Shown here: piece by piece, positions 12,114 to 24,155 of the stretch
Layout: every line of letters starts with the position of its first letter
Position numbering within the stretch: the first letter of the stretch is position 1
Assembly (NCBI RefSeq): GCF_963678635.1
Contig: NC_087065.1
Location: forward strand, 40,299,430-40,363,429
Direction of reading: 5' to 3'
Length of the DNA stretch: 64,000 nt
Source of the DNA: Symsagittifera roscoffensis
Taxonomy: Eukaryota > Xenacoelomorpha > Acoela > Convolutidae
Translations under genes and position numbers: made by a program
The notes under the pieces: model-generated
Told to the model about the DNA's origin: nothing
What the model saw: the letters and a program-made list of their open reading frames with translations, nothing else
The model's database searches: none

Positions 12114-13395
12114 AAATGCAGGACTTAAATCTATCGATTTTTTGTTGACTGGCTTTTGCTGATGCAAATTTACAAAGTCTCATTCAATCCGGTTTTATAC
12201 CAAATAAATAAATGCCTGATTTTTGATCTTTCTCAGTGTATGCCGCAGGTTGTAAATTGATCGAAGTCTGCTAGAAATGTTTCTCCGATATTTATTTATT
12301 TCCTTCAAAAAACGGTGTTTTTTATGTGTTTACGCCAAGATATTGCGCTGAATCATGATTTTGCCTTAATTTTTCTGATTTACGTACGTAGTTTAACTCC
12401 AAAAACTTTTCATCTACGCAGGAACAAAAGAAATACTTGAAATATTTAAAAACTCGTGGAACAATTTTTAAGAGTGAATTTTAAATTGTGCTTGTGATGA
12501 TTATTATCAACTCGAAGAATCTAGAGATCAGAACACAAGTTTGGTCCGTTGTTTTATTTTTGATTCATTGTAATGTAATCTCATCTCATGTTTGTGCTTC
12601 ATGAAAAACTTACCAATCTCACCTCATAAAATAATCTTAAATGAACCCGGGTTGAACATCATACAAAAAATATGTTTATTATACAATTACATTGATGAAG
12701 GTGAAAAACATACGTGTCATACCATTTCCATTATTGAAAATTAAATATCAAGCATTTTTAACCTTTGGAAAAAAATTTCCAAAGTGTTTTAAAAGTATTT
12801 TTTTCATTGCAATAGAAAAGTGTTTATTACCGTTTTCTTTTGCTAAATCAGAACTCTTATTTATCAAAAAATGACGTTCTTTTAGAAAAATATCTTATTG
12901 CATAATTTTTGCTAACTATAATTGTATGATAAGCGTTTTTTCATGAAAAATTTCTGAAATAGAAAAAACTCTAATTTTTATTTAATAGGTTGAGCTTTTT
13001 GAGAGGGTGTTCAGAGCTCAAACAATTTTAATTTTTTGCCTTCGAAGTAGTCGAGAAAACAGTCATTTTAAACAAAAAAATCAAAATCATAATCGTATTT
13101 TTCAAATTAGATAACATTATCAGTTTTTAGACACAGAAAAATCCAAAATCAGAGTCAAATTTTTTGAGTTTAACCTCAGTTTGACAAAAAAAAACAGGCT
13201 GCCCCTTTCAACCACCAAGTATTTCGAACTCGAGGCCTCCTATTTATATACAAAAAATTACATTATTTGTTATTATACTGTGTGAAACTTCAATACGTAG
13301 TTTGATTTTTAATTATAGTGCCTTTTAACTCATGGGTTTTCCCATTTGAAAAAAAAATTGGGAAAAAGTTAGAGATAGTAAATTAATAATAATTT
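12114..13395. other. AT-rich spacer, nothing recognised
   Basis: Begins exactly where the tandem array breaks. Very AT-rich with many homopolymer runs. The longest plus frame (12692-12874, 60 codons) looks random. No gene, RNA or repeat boundary recognised. Confidence 0.6.
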
Positions 13396-14473
13396 TTGTT
13401 CCGATTATTGAAAAAGGGAAGGAATTTTGTATTCGGGTAAGTTTTAGTTTTTTTTCCACGCAAAATCAGGCACCAAAAATAATCATTGAAAACAGTTGAG
13501 TGATATATCATATAAAAGCACTTTTAGTCGTGATTCGAACGACATTATAAAAATTTGAAACAATTTTCTCGGTGTCAAGAAAAACCCGATCAATCATTTT
13601 GATTTTCGGTCTAATTATGAGCAAATAAGCTAAGCAGGGGCGGATCTAAGATTTTCTCGAGGGGATGCGGATTTTCAAAAATCTTTCAAAACCCATTTTT
13701 TTAGGTCAACCAAATTGTTTTTGCGAGCTCTCCTAAAGCACTATTATAATAATAAATTGTTTCCAAACAATATCTAGTTACAAAGTTATTTATAAAATTC
13801 ATAAATACGAATTAGAATCGTTTGGGAGAACACCATTAAGCCAAAATGGCCAACACCATTAAGGGGACGTTTTCAGGGGTCTCATTAAGCGGAGAACAAA
13901 AAAGTACTTAAATTCTTTGATCCAATGCACCTTCTACCGGTAACAATGGACCTTCTACCGGTAACCATTTATTAAACGTAAAACCTCTTTATTCGCACCT
14001 TTAAACCATTCTCTATATATAAAAAAATTAATTTAGTTTTTTCAGGTAGTCTTTTCTACCCATAACTTAGAAACCAACAGAAAAAAAATTCTACTTATTG
14101 ATCAATAAAAAATCTCAAAGCATGCCCAGTAAAATCGTATTTCCTAGAAAGTAACTATCCAAAAGTTTCTGATTAAAACTATTTCATTGAAACCGAGAAG
14201 CCCCTTTCAAGAAATTAATCCAGGTGGAAAAAAATTTATTACACAGTTGAACAATTTTCTAATTTTAGGTGTAATCGATCCTCTGTTGATTTTTTCTGTT
14301 TATAGCTAACTTTTGATTTGCTTTTCGCTTTGAAAAAATCACGTTCAATTCTTGTTCAGTAATAGAATATCTCAAGGTTTCAACTTGGCACTCTTTTTGA
14401 ATAATTTTTCCGGTTAATTTCAGAACTTAGTAAGCAAAAAATTCTCTTACGGTATATATTTTATTATCATGCT

Positions 14474-16000
14474 TTATTTCAGTGATTGAATCCATCCCGT
14501 GTTTATAAAAAAAATTATTCTGATTAGCCTTCTGATTTTCATTTCCAGATCTAACAGTTTGGTCTTGTCGGTATTTGCATAAACTAAAACTCCATATTGG
14601 ATGATTGGTTGTACGTAACTTTTATACGCATATATTAATTGCCGTCCAGTTAGAAACTTTCTCAATTGAAAAACTACTCCACAGAATTGCAAAAATTTGG
14701 TTCTTTACCTTATCAATATGCTGATGAAAATTCAATTTACAGTCAAAGAGAATTCCAAGATATTTAAAACATTCTACATCTTCTATTTGGGTGTCATTTA
14801 AAAATTATTTTAGTCATCGTTCTTCAGTTTTCGTGCTCCGACAGTATCTCATGGTCTTGGTTTTTTTGACATTCAGTATCAATTTGTTCTTGTCTAACCA
14901 ACCATTTACTTCAAGCAAAGCTGATCTATGTGCGAAAGCAATATAGTCTTTGTTGTTTGTGGATTTAAGAACAGTGTCATCAGCATACAAAAGTACCCCT
15001 GTGTTTTTTATGGCTATTTGTAGATCATTCATGTATAATATGAACAAAAGTGGGCCAAGGAGAGATCCTTGAGGTACACCACAAGACACCAGTTTAAGTT
15101 CGGTCTTAAAAGAGTTAGTTTCAATGTACTGATAGCGATTGTCAAGGTAAGATTCCAAGAGATTTAAGACAGGCCCTCTGAGTCCCATTTGTTCCAATTT
15201 TATTAACAGACTAGAGTGATAAACTGTGTCAAAAGGCTTTGTTAGGTCTAAAAACGTATTCTGAACAGTTAGTTTTTTGTTCGATAGCGATGTTGAAACT
15301 TCTTCCAACAATGTAAGGATGGCGTCAACAGTGCGCTTCTATTTGATCTGAAGCCAAACTGAGTGTTTCGGAAGATAATAAATTTGTCTACATATGATTG
15401 GGCTCGTTTAAAAATTATACGCTCAAAAATTTTGCCCAAAACTGGAAGAAGCGAAATTGGTCTAAAGTGTGAGGGGTCATCGATGTCTCCCTCCTTGAAA
15501 ATTGGTACAATTTTTGCAATTTTTAAACAATTTGGATAGATTCCTGAGGCTAGGCAGTCATTAAAAGTTTCAGTCAAAGGGCCTGCTAGTATAATTTTTA
15601 AATGCTTGACGAGAACAGTGTTGGTATCATAGCAATCTGTACTATAGTTGTTTTTGAGAATTTCGATGACTTCAATGACTTCAATTAAAACAATTTTTTT
15701 CAATAACAACGATTGCTGCTGACGTATAACATTGTTTTCCATGCAGTTTGGTTTGCTTTGTGTAAGTCTGGCGCCAATATTTCAGTAGTATTCATTAAAA
15801 TGCTCAGCGTCCCCGTTAGATAGATTAAATGATTTGGAATTTTTCCCTTTACCACTCATTTCCTTAAAAGTTTCGAAAAAAGTTTTCGTTTTACAATTAG
15901 ACTCAAGCATTAATTTATTTTGATAGTATTTCGTTTTTTTACGGATGATTAGGTTTTTGACATTTTTGTTTTGGGAATATATATAACAAAAGAAACGCAA
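14474..16000 (-). pseudogene. Non-LTR (LINE) reverse transcriptase, frameshifted
   Basis: Successive minus-strand frames carry an ordered Jockey/CR1-type RT: a linker segment (15782-16000), FKEGDIDDPSHFRPISLLP and GKIFE (15269-15742), then DLTKPFDTV, GVPQGSLLGPLLFILYMND and the YADDT catalytic box (14814-15311), then a KYLGILFD thumb segment near 14700-14790 and the C-terminal part (14474-14692). A frameshift lies near 15300 and stops separate the last segments, so it is dead. All catalytic aspartates of YADD are kept. The clade assignment within non-LTR elements is a guess from motifs. Confidence 0.85.
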
Positions 16001-16322
16001 AAAAAGACATTTAAGAAAAAAAAATTATACGATAAAAAAAAGAAAAAAAAATTTAAATTGATTTTTGTCACTCGTATTTTTGCTATTTTGTTGTCCGCCT
16101 AAGGGTAATAAAAACAGAGAGTAATTCAACATGTTTTGTCATAAACATAACCACTTTGGGCTAGAATAGCACTTCATATGCTTTACAGTTTAACTCAATT
16201 CATTTTGTGTTTTTCTGTCAAACTTTAACAGGCGGCACACATTATCCGTTCAAAATCCAATCAATGAGTTGATTTTTTGTTTGCAGGTGATTCTCCTTCA
16301 TTGTCGTCATGACGAGAGTCGG

Positions 16323-16664
16323 TCAAGATTCGTTTGTTTTTCGCTTAACAGCCATAATCGTTTGCAATTCATCAACTGCGTCAACTCGCATTAATTTTGT
16401 TTCGCCCCGACGTTTTTCATCATGGACAAGCACTGATACGATGCAGTTATGAGTGGTAGTTATTAGGTCCATATCATTGGCCGCTTTCTTAATTATTGCC
16501 TCTTGTTCAGGAAGACGTTCCGTAATGTATATGTTACGCTTGTTTAAAATGTTTTTCTGATATTTCAGATTCCTACTGGCCTTGTATACAGCATGCTTAT
16601 CGTCGAAGTATACAAACTTGCTAACGATAGTGGGCATATTATTTCCGTAATTTCCCATATACAT
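16323..16664 (-). pseudogene. LINE ORF1-like fragment
   Basis: A 113-residue frame upstream of the RT in the same orientation. It holds a VSKFVYFDDKHAVYKASRN stretch and NIYITERLPEQE, resembling the RNA-binding ORF1 proteins encoded before non-LTR RTs. Only about 320 bp separates it from the RT linker, too little for an apurinic endonuclease domain, so that part is apparently deleted. Confidence 0.5.
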
Positions 16665-17510
16665 GTGACAAGTTTTAATTCCCCAACGAGAAATATTTAT
16701 TTTCAGACTTGTCCTGAAAAAATCAATTATCGCATCCGTAACGTCATATCTGCTCTTGCATCGAACGGCGGATTCAATACAAGCACACTGCCCTTGCTAG
16801 TATACCTTTCCTGAGCTCGCAGCCTGGTATCTATATTTAACTGATTAAGTTTAAAACCCGTAATTTCACACTCTTGTTTTTTTTCAATTTTTCCCGCAAA
16901 AATAACAGTTCCGTTTCCATATTACTCACTTTTTTTTATCTCCCGTATTTTTACTCACGGATATCTCTTGGGTTGCAGAAACCTGAAGCTGAGTTCCACT
17001 GTCGGTTTCCATCAGAATAACAAATACTCAAATTGATAACAAAAAAATCAAGAAAGAATCGCTTTTTTTTAAACGTCTGAAATAATTACTCAGCGTGGGA
17101 AATTATCTGAGAATTTTTGGTAACAATCAGGGCTTATCAATTTATCAAGGCTTCCGAATTTGCCGTTGTTTTGAATTTATTTGAGCCTTGATTCAATTTG
17201 AGGGGTTAGATTCGTATTTTTGTCATTCAAATTTTTTTTTGTTTGATCTTTTCTTTGTCGTTTCGAAACACGCGAGAAAAAAAACGTTTAGAACATTTGC
17301 AAGGTCAACCGACCGATTTCCAAGTTTGATTTGCTCTTTTTGATTTGCTCTTATGGGATCCCCCCCCCTTAAATCCGCCCCTGAAGCTAAGCGAGTAGGC
17401 TTTAAGTAGTTTAACTAAGCTCAAATTTTTTTCGCTTTTTTTTCAATTCATTTTTTCCTAGAGCTGTTTTCCAATTTGCCTATTTTTATTATGAATGTCG
17501 AACATTTTCG

Positions 17511-18750
17511 TCAGCCCGTAATTGCGGAAAATTTCCTCAGTTGTGCGCTGCTTATTCTAACTGCATGTTGTTCTGACGATCATTTCAGGTAAATTGTAGG
17601 AAACGCTCTTTTATTATAACTTACTGCTTTGAAAAAATTCAAAACACAGCGAAATTGCACTTCGCATACAGGAGCCGAAGAACAAAAAATAACTCAAAAA
17701 CTGTTTTCACTCGAAGAATAAAGATATTATCGAATATACCATGAAACATCTGACACCACCCTCCCCTGGTAGTCGATCCTCCGATCTTCAGTTTCCTCAT
17801 TTGGCACGTAATTAAATTCAGGATCTTTCATAATCATATTTTTTAATTTAATTTACAGGCATGTACTTCGGTTAATGCTTTGTTTGAATCCCACAGTAGG
17901 TGTTTTGATTTCCGGGCGTTTGATACTTTATGTCCAGTTTATTGCAATCTTGAGCCCAGACTATCAAGGTTTATTGTTCAGTTTATCGCGGCCTTGCGGT
18001 TTATGCATGTCGGTTCTTGATTGCTCTTCCAAGAAAACAACTCTTCCAAAAGCAATAATATTGGTTATTTTCCTGCAGAAGAACCTGATCAGAATGTGTA
18101 TTAAATAGTTTTAAAAAACGCTGGTTTGTTTTTATAATATCGTCTAAAATGTACAAATGTCATCTGGCTCTAACTACTCTGTGCAAGTTTCGCGTTATTT
18201 CTCCTTTTTCGCTTTTAAAGTTAATCTTACCTCAACTTTGGTTCAAAGGTTTTCGGCTCTAAATCAGTTTACGCCCACTTTAAATCAGCTCAGATGTAGA
18301 GGAGTCACTAGAATCAATTAACATTTTATTATGCAATGGCTAGGGGGGTTCATTTAATTTCACACAATGAGAATTCATTTGAAACGAAGGCTTCAAATTA
18401 AATCAATATTCGCCACTGAAACACCGCGAGAATATAAAATGAAGAAATCAAACATAAGTTATTCGTGCCTTTTATTTCTGCGTTGTCTGTACTGATAATT
18501 AAATTTCGAGCGTGTCTGTAATACCAATTAGGGTCTGAGGTCACATTTGCTGCTATATCATCACACTCACTTTTTAATACTCGGCTTTGCAAAGAGATGA
18601 AACAACATCAAAGAGATCTCCTGTAGTCAAGTAGTTTCTTATTGACACCGGTGGCTGAGCATATCATGCTCAGTGCAGTGTCTCTTGGCGAACGATGATA
18701 CTGGAATTAAAATTTACCAATTTGTCTTGAATTTGAAAAACCAAACTGAA
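17511..18750. other. AT-rich spacer, nothing recognised
   Basis: No coding signal beyond short chance frames (17875-18108 and 18398-18592) without recognisable residues. Confidence 0.55.
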
Positions 18751-18754
18751 TCAG

Positions 18755-18925
18755 AGGCTTTGCAAAGGCTTCGTACCACTTGCTATTCAAGTCATCGCAC
18801 CACTTGGGATACACGGCTTCGCAACAATTACGATACAAAGCTTCGTACCACTTACGAAGACTTCGTACCATTACGATACAAGGCTTCTTACTACTTACGA
18901 TAAAAGGATTCGAAAGACTTGTTAT
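18755..18925 (+). repeat. Minisatellite, ~25-bp unit
   Basis: Six or seven imperfect units of the form GGCTTCGTACCACTTACGAT plus ACAA. The unit closely resembles the CTTCGCACCACTTGCGATACAA tail motif found beside hairpin repeats at 48880, 49570 and 59160, so it may be an expanded repeat tail. Confidence 0.7.
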
Positions 18926-19671
18926 ACAAAAGTAATGGCAATCGAAAAGTTGCTGAATAATAACTTTCCCAGAATAACAAAAAATTGCTAGTCATACAAT
19001 TTCTAAACTATGACACAGCAAAACTATACCTCTACTAGCATTTTCTCTAGGTGGGAATTATATGGAAAAATTGCTACGGATATTTTGCCTTGAGACAATT
19101 TCGAATATTAATTTTTCTGTGTAGTTAATTTACAACAAAGGATGTGTAAGTAAAACCAGACAGTTACAAATCACGAGCCAAAATTTTTTTTAGGTGTTGC
19201 CCCGGGTAACTTTACAAAAAGTTAGAGAGAAGAAAAGCTGATTAACTTTACATTCTTACAGATCAGGTATAGTAGTTCTGTATTTTTGGTTGTATAGTGT
19301 CCTGAATTGATTACAAAAAAGCCAAACTCTTTTTCGAGCTTTTTCTGACATTAACCGAATTTTTAAACAAAAAGCGCGACAAGGATTATAATGTTTTTTT
19401 TTCTTGAACAAAGCAATTTATTTTCTGAAAAGTGATAAATTTTTAAGAAACAAAACAGTGACCTATTTAAATTTTGGAGAATCGTGTTTAAATACTTCAC
19501 AAAGAAGAACTTTGTGAACTGTTGCAAAAGCATTTTGGTTGAAAACAAATTGTATATGATCAAACAAGCGTTTGAACAAAATTGCTCTGAGGATTCACTT
19601 TTGCATTATAAAGTTGCGGTTAAAATACGTGTTTAGTGAGCAGCCGTATGCTTGTAGCCCATAGCTGATTA

Positions 19672-20218
19672 TTGTTCCGACTTTCGATACGAAAGTAACG
19701 GAATATTTGTGCTCGGGGTGGTTTTTTTTTCTTCAGACAAATTTCGACTTATTAACTAGCCATTTTTGATGGAATTTTTTTTTATATCATTCAAAAGCTA
19801 TTGTTCTCCTGAGCTTAAATTTGAAAAGATATTTTCCCTGTGATCATTTTTCGTAAAGTTATGGGGGTTTAAAGATTGCCATTTTGGCCAATTTGGGACA
19901 ATTAACGCGCGTTATATTTCGCGCTATTAACGCGTAAGCGGAGATTTAATCCGTCTTAGAAATCGTTCCAAATTGGTTGAAAGAAGCCTATTTGCCATAA
20001 TTGATTTGTTACAAGGAGCGAAATCTATTGTTTTGTATTTTATATGGCGTGTGGGGTGATGATTTTCATCGAAAAATTTTCAAATTTAAGAAAAAATTTT
20101 TTTTTTCATTTATTTTGTTTCATTTAATTTTTTATGTTGTTTATGTTATTACTGCTCCATAAACGGTAAAAGGCAGTCGGAACTTTCAGGGCTTTTCCCT
20201 GATACGAGCAGTCTTGTT
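19672..20218 (+). mobile_element. Helentron-like family 1 element, copy 1
   Basis: Starts TTGTTCCGACTTTCG with a perfect hairpin ACTTTCG-ATA-CGAAAGT. Near its end it has the inverse AGTCGGAA box, then a hairpin of the CAGGGC/GCCCTG type, then TACGAGCAGTCTTGTT. About 0.55 kb, noncoding. Contains a conserved inner palindrome, AACGCGCG...CGCGCTATTAACGCG. Four other full-length copies exist in the window. Confidence 0.75.
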
Positions 20219-20439
20219 GGTTTAGCAGATACATCGTAAGAACTTAACAAACAGTACCTTCTAGCTTGAAATAGTAGTCCCAAAAACGGGCTATTTTTTT
20301 GCAAACAAGGTCAATATGAGGTACAAATGCTTTTTTTAATGAAAATGCCCGAAGAATTTGAAATTGTCTTAAGCTGGAATTTGAGGCCCACCAAAAACTT
20401 CGCCTTCATAGTTGAGCGTTCTGCCAAAATTATTTATAT

Positions 20440-20830
20440 GACTTTTGAACACCTTGTCAAATGATTATTCTGGCATCAATATTCCAACTTACTTAGATCA
20501 CTCGTGAAGCAATTTAATGTTTTACTAGTTGGTACTGTTGTCATTTTAGCAATATCATCTGCGAATAGACACAATTTGCCGCCAGAAACCAGTTCTTTCC
20601 AGCCATTAAAATAAACAGGAAACAAAACAAGCCCTAACACAGAATTTTGACTTACACCGAATTTTGGGACTAAGTTTTTTGGAGTTTTTTTGAAACTCAA
20701 TTCTGATATCAAAAGATCTAGTACAGACGCAAGAAAACAACATTTCTCAAGTTTTTGTACCAAAATGGTGTAGTCGATTTCGTCAAATGATTATTCTAAA
20801 TCAACAAAACATACAACTCTAACCCAACAT
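20440..20830 (-). pseudogene. Degenerate LINE reverse transcriptase fragment
   Basis: A 95-residue frame (20476-20763) includes GVSQNSVLGLVLF, corresponding to the GVPQGS-LGP RT motif, and LFADDI as catalytic box. Upstream the frame continues as FDEIDYTILVQKL after a stop, the usual DLxKAFDxIxH region. Heavily mutated, and diverged from the RT at 14474-16000. Confidence 0.7.
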
Positions 20831-22860
20831 TTCCTACAAAACTATCTCATCGAATCCGTTGTTGATACAATAGCATGAACACAAGAATGGTTTTTCTTGA
20901 AACCAAACTGTTAAAGAACAAAATAAGTCTTTCAAATTTATGATGCTACAAAATTTTCTTAGAAAAAAATTAGCTACATTTGAAATTAGACTTACAGGTC
21001 AAAAGTTACCCGAGTCAAAGCCCATTTTCGTGGAAAACAATTATTTTGGCGGCCTTCAAAATCTTTTTAAAAAAGTTTGTTTTTTCTCTTGAGTTCAGAT
21101 TAAACGATTGTACCAGAAAAAGAATGAATAGCGGAGCACAAGTTTTCATCATTCGATTAGAGATGCCATTTTAGCCAAAGATTTAATTTTGAGCTCTTCA
21201 CTTATAAAATCAGACATTCCCTTTCCAGAAGTCGGATAGAGTTCAAATGAATGTGGGTTATCCACAAAGGCTTGCTTTTTGTTAATTGTTTTAACAATTT
21301 TTGCTAACCGATTTCCTACTTTAATGCAAAATCAGTTGAAGTCATCAGCCGGGGTTTCTAGAACATGTGTCTGCTTTTACCGCAAAACTCGATAAAAAGG
21401 GTAAAAAAAAGGTGAAAAAGGGTGTAAGAAGGCTGAAAAAAGATAAAGAGTTGTGTTCGAAGTCCGTTTTTTTTTTCGAAACCTTTCCTTCAGCATTTGT
21501 CAGTTTTGCTTCAATTTTATGACAAGAAATTTTGTAATTATTGCGATTTTTATCTCGGGAAAGTTAAAAATTGTTTAGAAGAATATATTTTTCAAATGTC
21601 TGGTTTTTGATACAATTTTTTATACCAGGATATTTTTTTCGCTTGTGCTTTCTTATTAAGCAGTATTCATCAAAAACACTGGCCGTTATCTCACTAATTA
21701 TTTCAAAACTCAAGTCCTAGATCTGAAAAACATCAATTTTAATAAACACAATTGTTTCTCAAAAACTATGTTTTGAAAAAAAATATATTCAAATGCAGTG
21801 ATTATTTAGTTTAGTTTTAAAAAGTACCGGGAAAACAAAGCAAAATTGTCAGAGACTAAACATTCAATTGTCAACTGTACTTTGACCATTTTCGATGTAA
21901 CTATATGGTCAAAACATGTTAAGGTAATTTCGCAGACAAAAGATGGTAAATAGTTTTCTATCGCAAAACAATAAACACTTCAAATACTGATTATAGTCTG
22001 CTACATATCCATAGTTAGTACCCAGAGTTTTTTCTTTGAAAAACATTCGTAAAACTATTGATGGCAAACAATGAAAAAATAAAAAAATATATTATTTTTC
22101 CTCTGTCAAAAACAATTTTGAACGAAACCTAATTCAACATCTCAATGAGCGTACAATGAGAAAAAACAGTAAATCTTAAGATATAAGTCATAGTCAGTGT
22201 TTCATGCCTCGTTTTTCCGAAAAAAAATACTCATCAACAATATTTTTTTCAACCATGGTCTCGAATTTTTTCTGTGTTCGCCATAATCCGCGTATGTGGC
22301 CAACTCGATGGGCAAATTCCTTGTTACAATACCTCCGTTTGAATGTATCAGACGCTTTGAAGTTTCATCAATTTAATCAGAATCAACCAATGCGTTTGAT
22401 CACTTAGATGTAGATAGGAGTATTGCTTTTTGATATCTATCCCTTAATTTGCTAAGATTTGGATAATTTTTCCTCCAAAATGACATTACTATTACATCTC
22501 AAAAAACATCCAAGAAGTAGAACGCAAAAAACTCAGCACTAGGTTTTTGTTCAAATCGTTAAGCGCATCTTTTTGTTTATCACTAAAATGATATATAAAC
22601 GTTTTCATTATCGCAAAATTTTTCTAGAAACTATAAAAAAGTTACAGCATGACAATGACAGAAAACAGCAGTGGCTTGAGATGAACAAAAAAATCAAAAA
22701 TTTAGTAAAAAGGACCCAATCTGATAAAAAATATCATTGACCAAACGCACAAAAACACCGCATATGCACTGATAAAAACAAAAATATATGAACTTTTGTA
22801 AATCCCATGAATGGAACCGTTGAGGAAAAGAGATAGAAAAACAAGCCGACAGCTGATTGC
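20831..22860. other. AT-rich spacer, nothing recognised
   Basis: No supported gene. Short frames such as 20980-21174 and 22204-22407 show no family features. A weak cluster of GGTGAAAAAGGG-like units lies near 21397-21440. Confidence 0.5.
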
Positions 22861-22865
22861 AAAAA

Positions 22866-22990
22866 TTACGAGACTGCTTGTATCGGCGTAAAGGTTCCAG
22901 TTACGAGACTGCTTGTATCGGCGCAATTAATTTCAAGGGATCAATTAGCTAGCCACATTAATTTGAACTAGGGATCAATTAGCTAGCCAA
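22866..22990 (+). repeat. Two short tandem duplications with Helentron-like tail pieces
   Basis: TTACGAGACTGCTTGTATCG occurs at 22866 and again about 44 bp on. AGGGATCAATTAGCTAGCCA occurs twice shortly after. GAGACTGCTTGTATC is the terminal sequence of the family 1 elements, so these look like end fragments. Confidence 0.55.
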
Positions 22991-23590
22991 AATTCTTTTG
23001 GAATGACTTTTGAGGCAAATTCTGCCAGATTTGTTTGACACCGGCGCTAAGCGTTAAAAAAAGCCGCTCAGATAAAAAAAAATATTGACCAATGAAACAA
23101 ATTGGGACATCTCTATGTTTATCACCGAAACAACATATAAAATTTATCATTAGGAAAATCCTTTATCCAAGAATTACAAAAAAATTTAGAAACAGAAAGT
23201 TGTCCGGCTCAAAAGTATACTAAAATGAGCTGAAGTATATTAGTCATAAGATCCAAACTGAAAGGGTCGCAATATTCGCCACTTAAAAAAGCGTGCATAC
23301 ATTGAGGATATGAAACCTATGTAGTGAATTTGTTGGTTAAAAAAAGATTGGAAAATGAGCCGACAGAATTTTGTTTCGAAGTCAACTCGATGTGAATTCC
23401 ATGTACACTGCTAGAAGTCGAGCACTCCAACCATATAATTCTCACGGAAAAATCACACACCTTAATTTTGTGCCGAACAAGTCATATCAATTAACCGATT
23501 TAGTTTTTAATAAAAAGGAGAAAAAAGTTTTGCAGTTCCTGGCTTATTCGATCCTTTATCTCGAATTATCTAACGTTTGATCACAAGAAT

Positions 23591-24106
23591 AACAAGACTG
23601 CTCGTATCAGGGCGAAGCCCTGAATTTTCCGACTACCTTTTAAGGTATTATGGAGCAGTAATAACATTGAAAATTATATGTATTAAAATAAAATGAAAAA
23701 AAATTTTCTAAAATTTGAAATTTTTTATGAAAAACATCCCCCCACACTAAAATAGAAAGAGATAGATTTCGCTCCTTGTAGCAAATCAATTATGGCAATT
23801 AAACTTCTTTCAACCAATTTGGAACGATTTTAAGACGGATTAACTCTCCGCTTACGCGTTAATAGCGCGAAATATATCGCGCGTTAATTGTCCCAAATGG
23901 CAATCTTTAAACCCCCATAACTTTACGAAAAATGATCACAGGTGAAATATCTTTTCAGTTTTGAGCTCAGGGCAACAATATCTTTTGAATGATATAAATA
24001 AACTCCGTCAAAAATGGCTAGTTAAAAAGTCGACATTTCTCTGAAGAAAAAAAAACCCACCCCGAGCACAAATATTCCGTTACTTTCGTACCGAAAGTCG
24101 GAACAA
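23591..24106 (-). mobile_element. Helentron-like family 1 element, copy 2
   Basis: Full-length minus-strand copy: AACAAGACTGCTCGTATCAG with the GGGC/GCCC hairpin at the left, AAAGTCGGAACAA at the right. A second, decayed terminal segment of the same family abuts it at 24107-24155. Confidence 0.75.
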
Positions 24107-24155
24107 CAAGACTGCTTGTATCAGAGACAGACCCTGAAGGTATGGACTGCCCTTT
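24107..24155 (-). mobile_element. Terminal fragment of a Helentron-like family 1 element
   Basis: CAAGACTGCTTGTATCAG followed by a decayed hairpin and ACTGCC repeats the family 1 terminus directly after the end of copy 2, with no gap. Confidence 0.6.

Larger units (their letters stand above)
13635..17383. mobile_element. hAT-type DNA transposon with perfect 8-bp target duplication
   Basis: The ends are CAGGGGCGGATCTAAG and, inverted, CAGGGGCGGATTTAAG (15 of 16 match), a form typical of hAT ends. AAGCTAAG flanks both sides (13627-13634 and 17384-17391) as a perfect 8-bp duplication, the hAT length. At 3749 bp it contains a LINE remnant on the minus strand. I recognise no hAT transposase, so it is probably a nonautonomous element loaded with another insertion. 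It lies inside a Helentron-like element. Confidence 0.85.
13396..17510 (+). mobile_element. Helentron-like family 2 element split by a hAT insertion
   Basis: The left part (13396-13634) starts TTGTTCCGAT and matches the starts of the elements at 33299 and 42073, including the TGAGTGATATATCATA block and the TCGTGATTCGAAC block. The match resumes after the hAT element at about 17384 and fades near 17510, so the right end with the hairpin is missing. Confidence 0.65.

Noticed and set aside
19672-20218. Ordinary MITE with symmetric terminal inverted repeats
   Set aside because: The shared box is terminal on one side only and is internal to a hairpin and conserved tail on the other, and no target duplication is seen.
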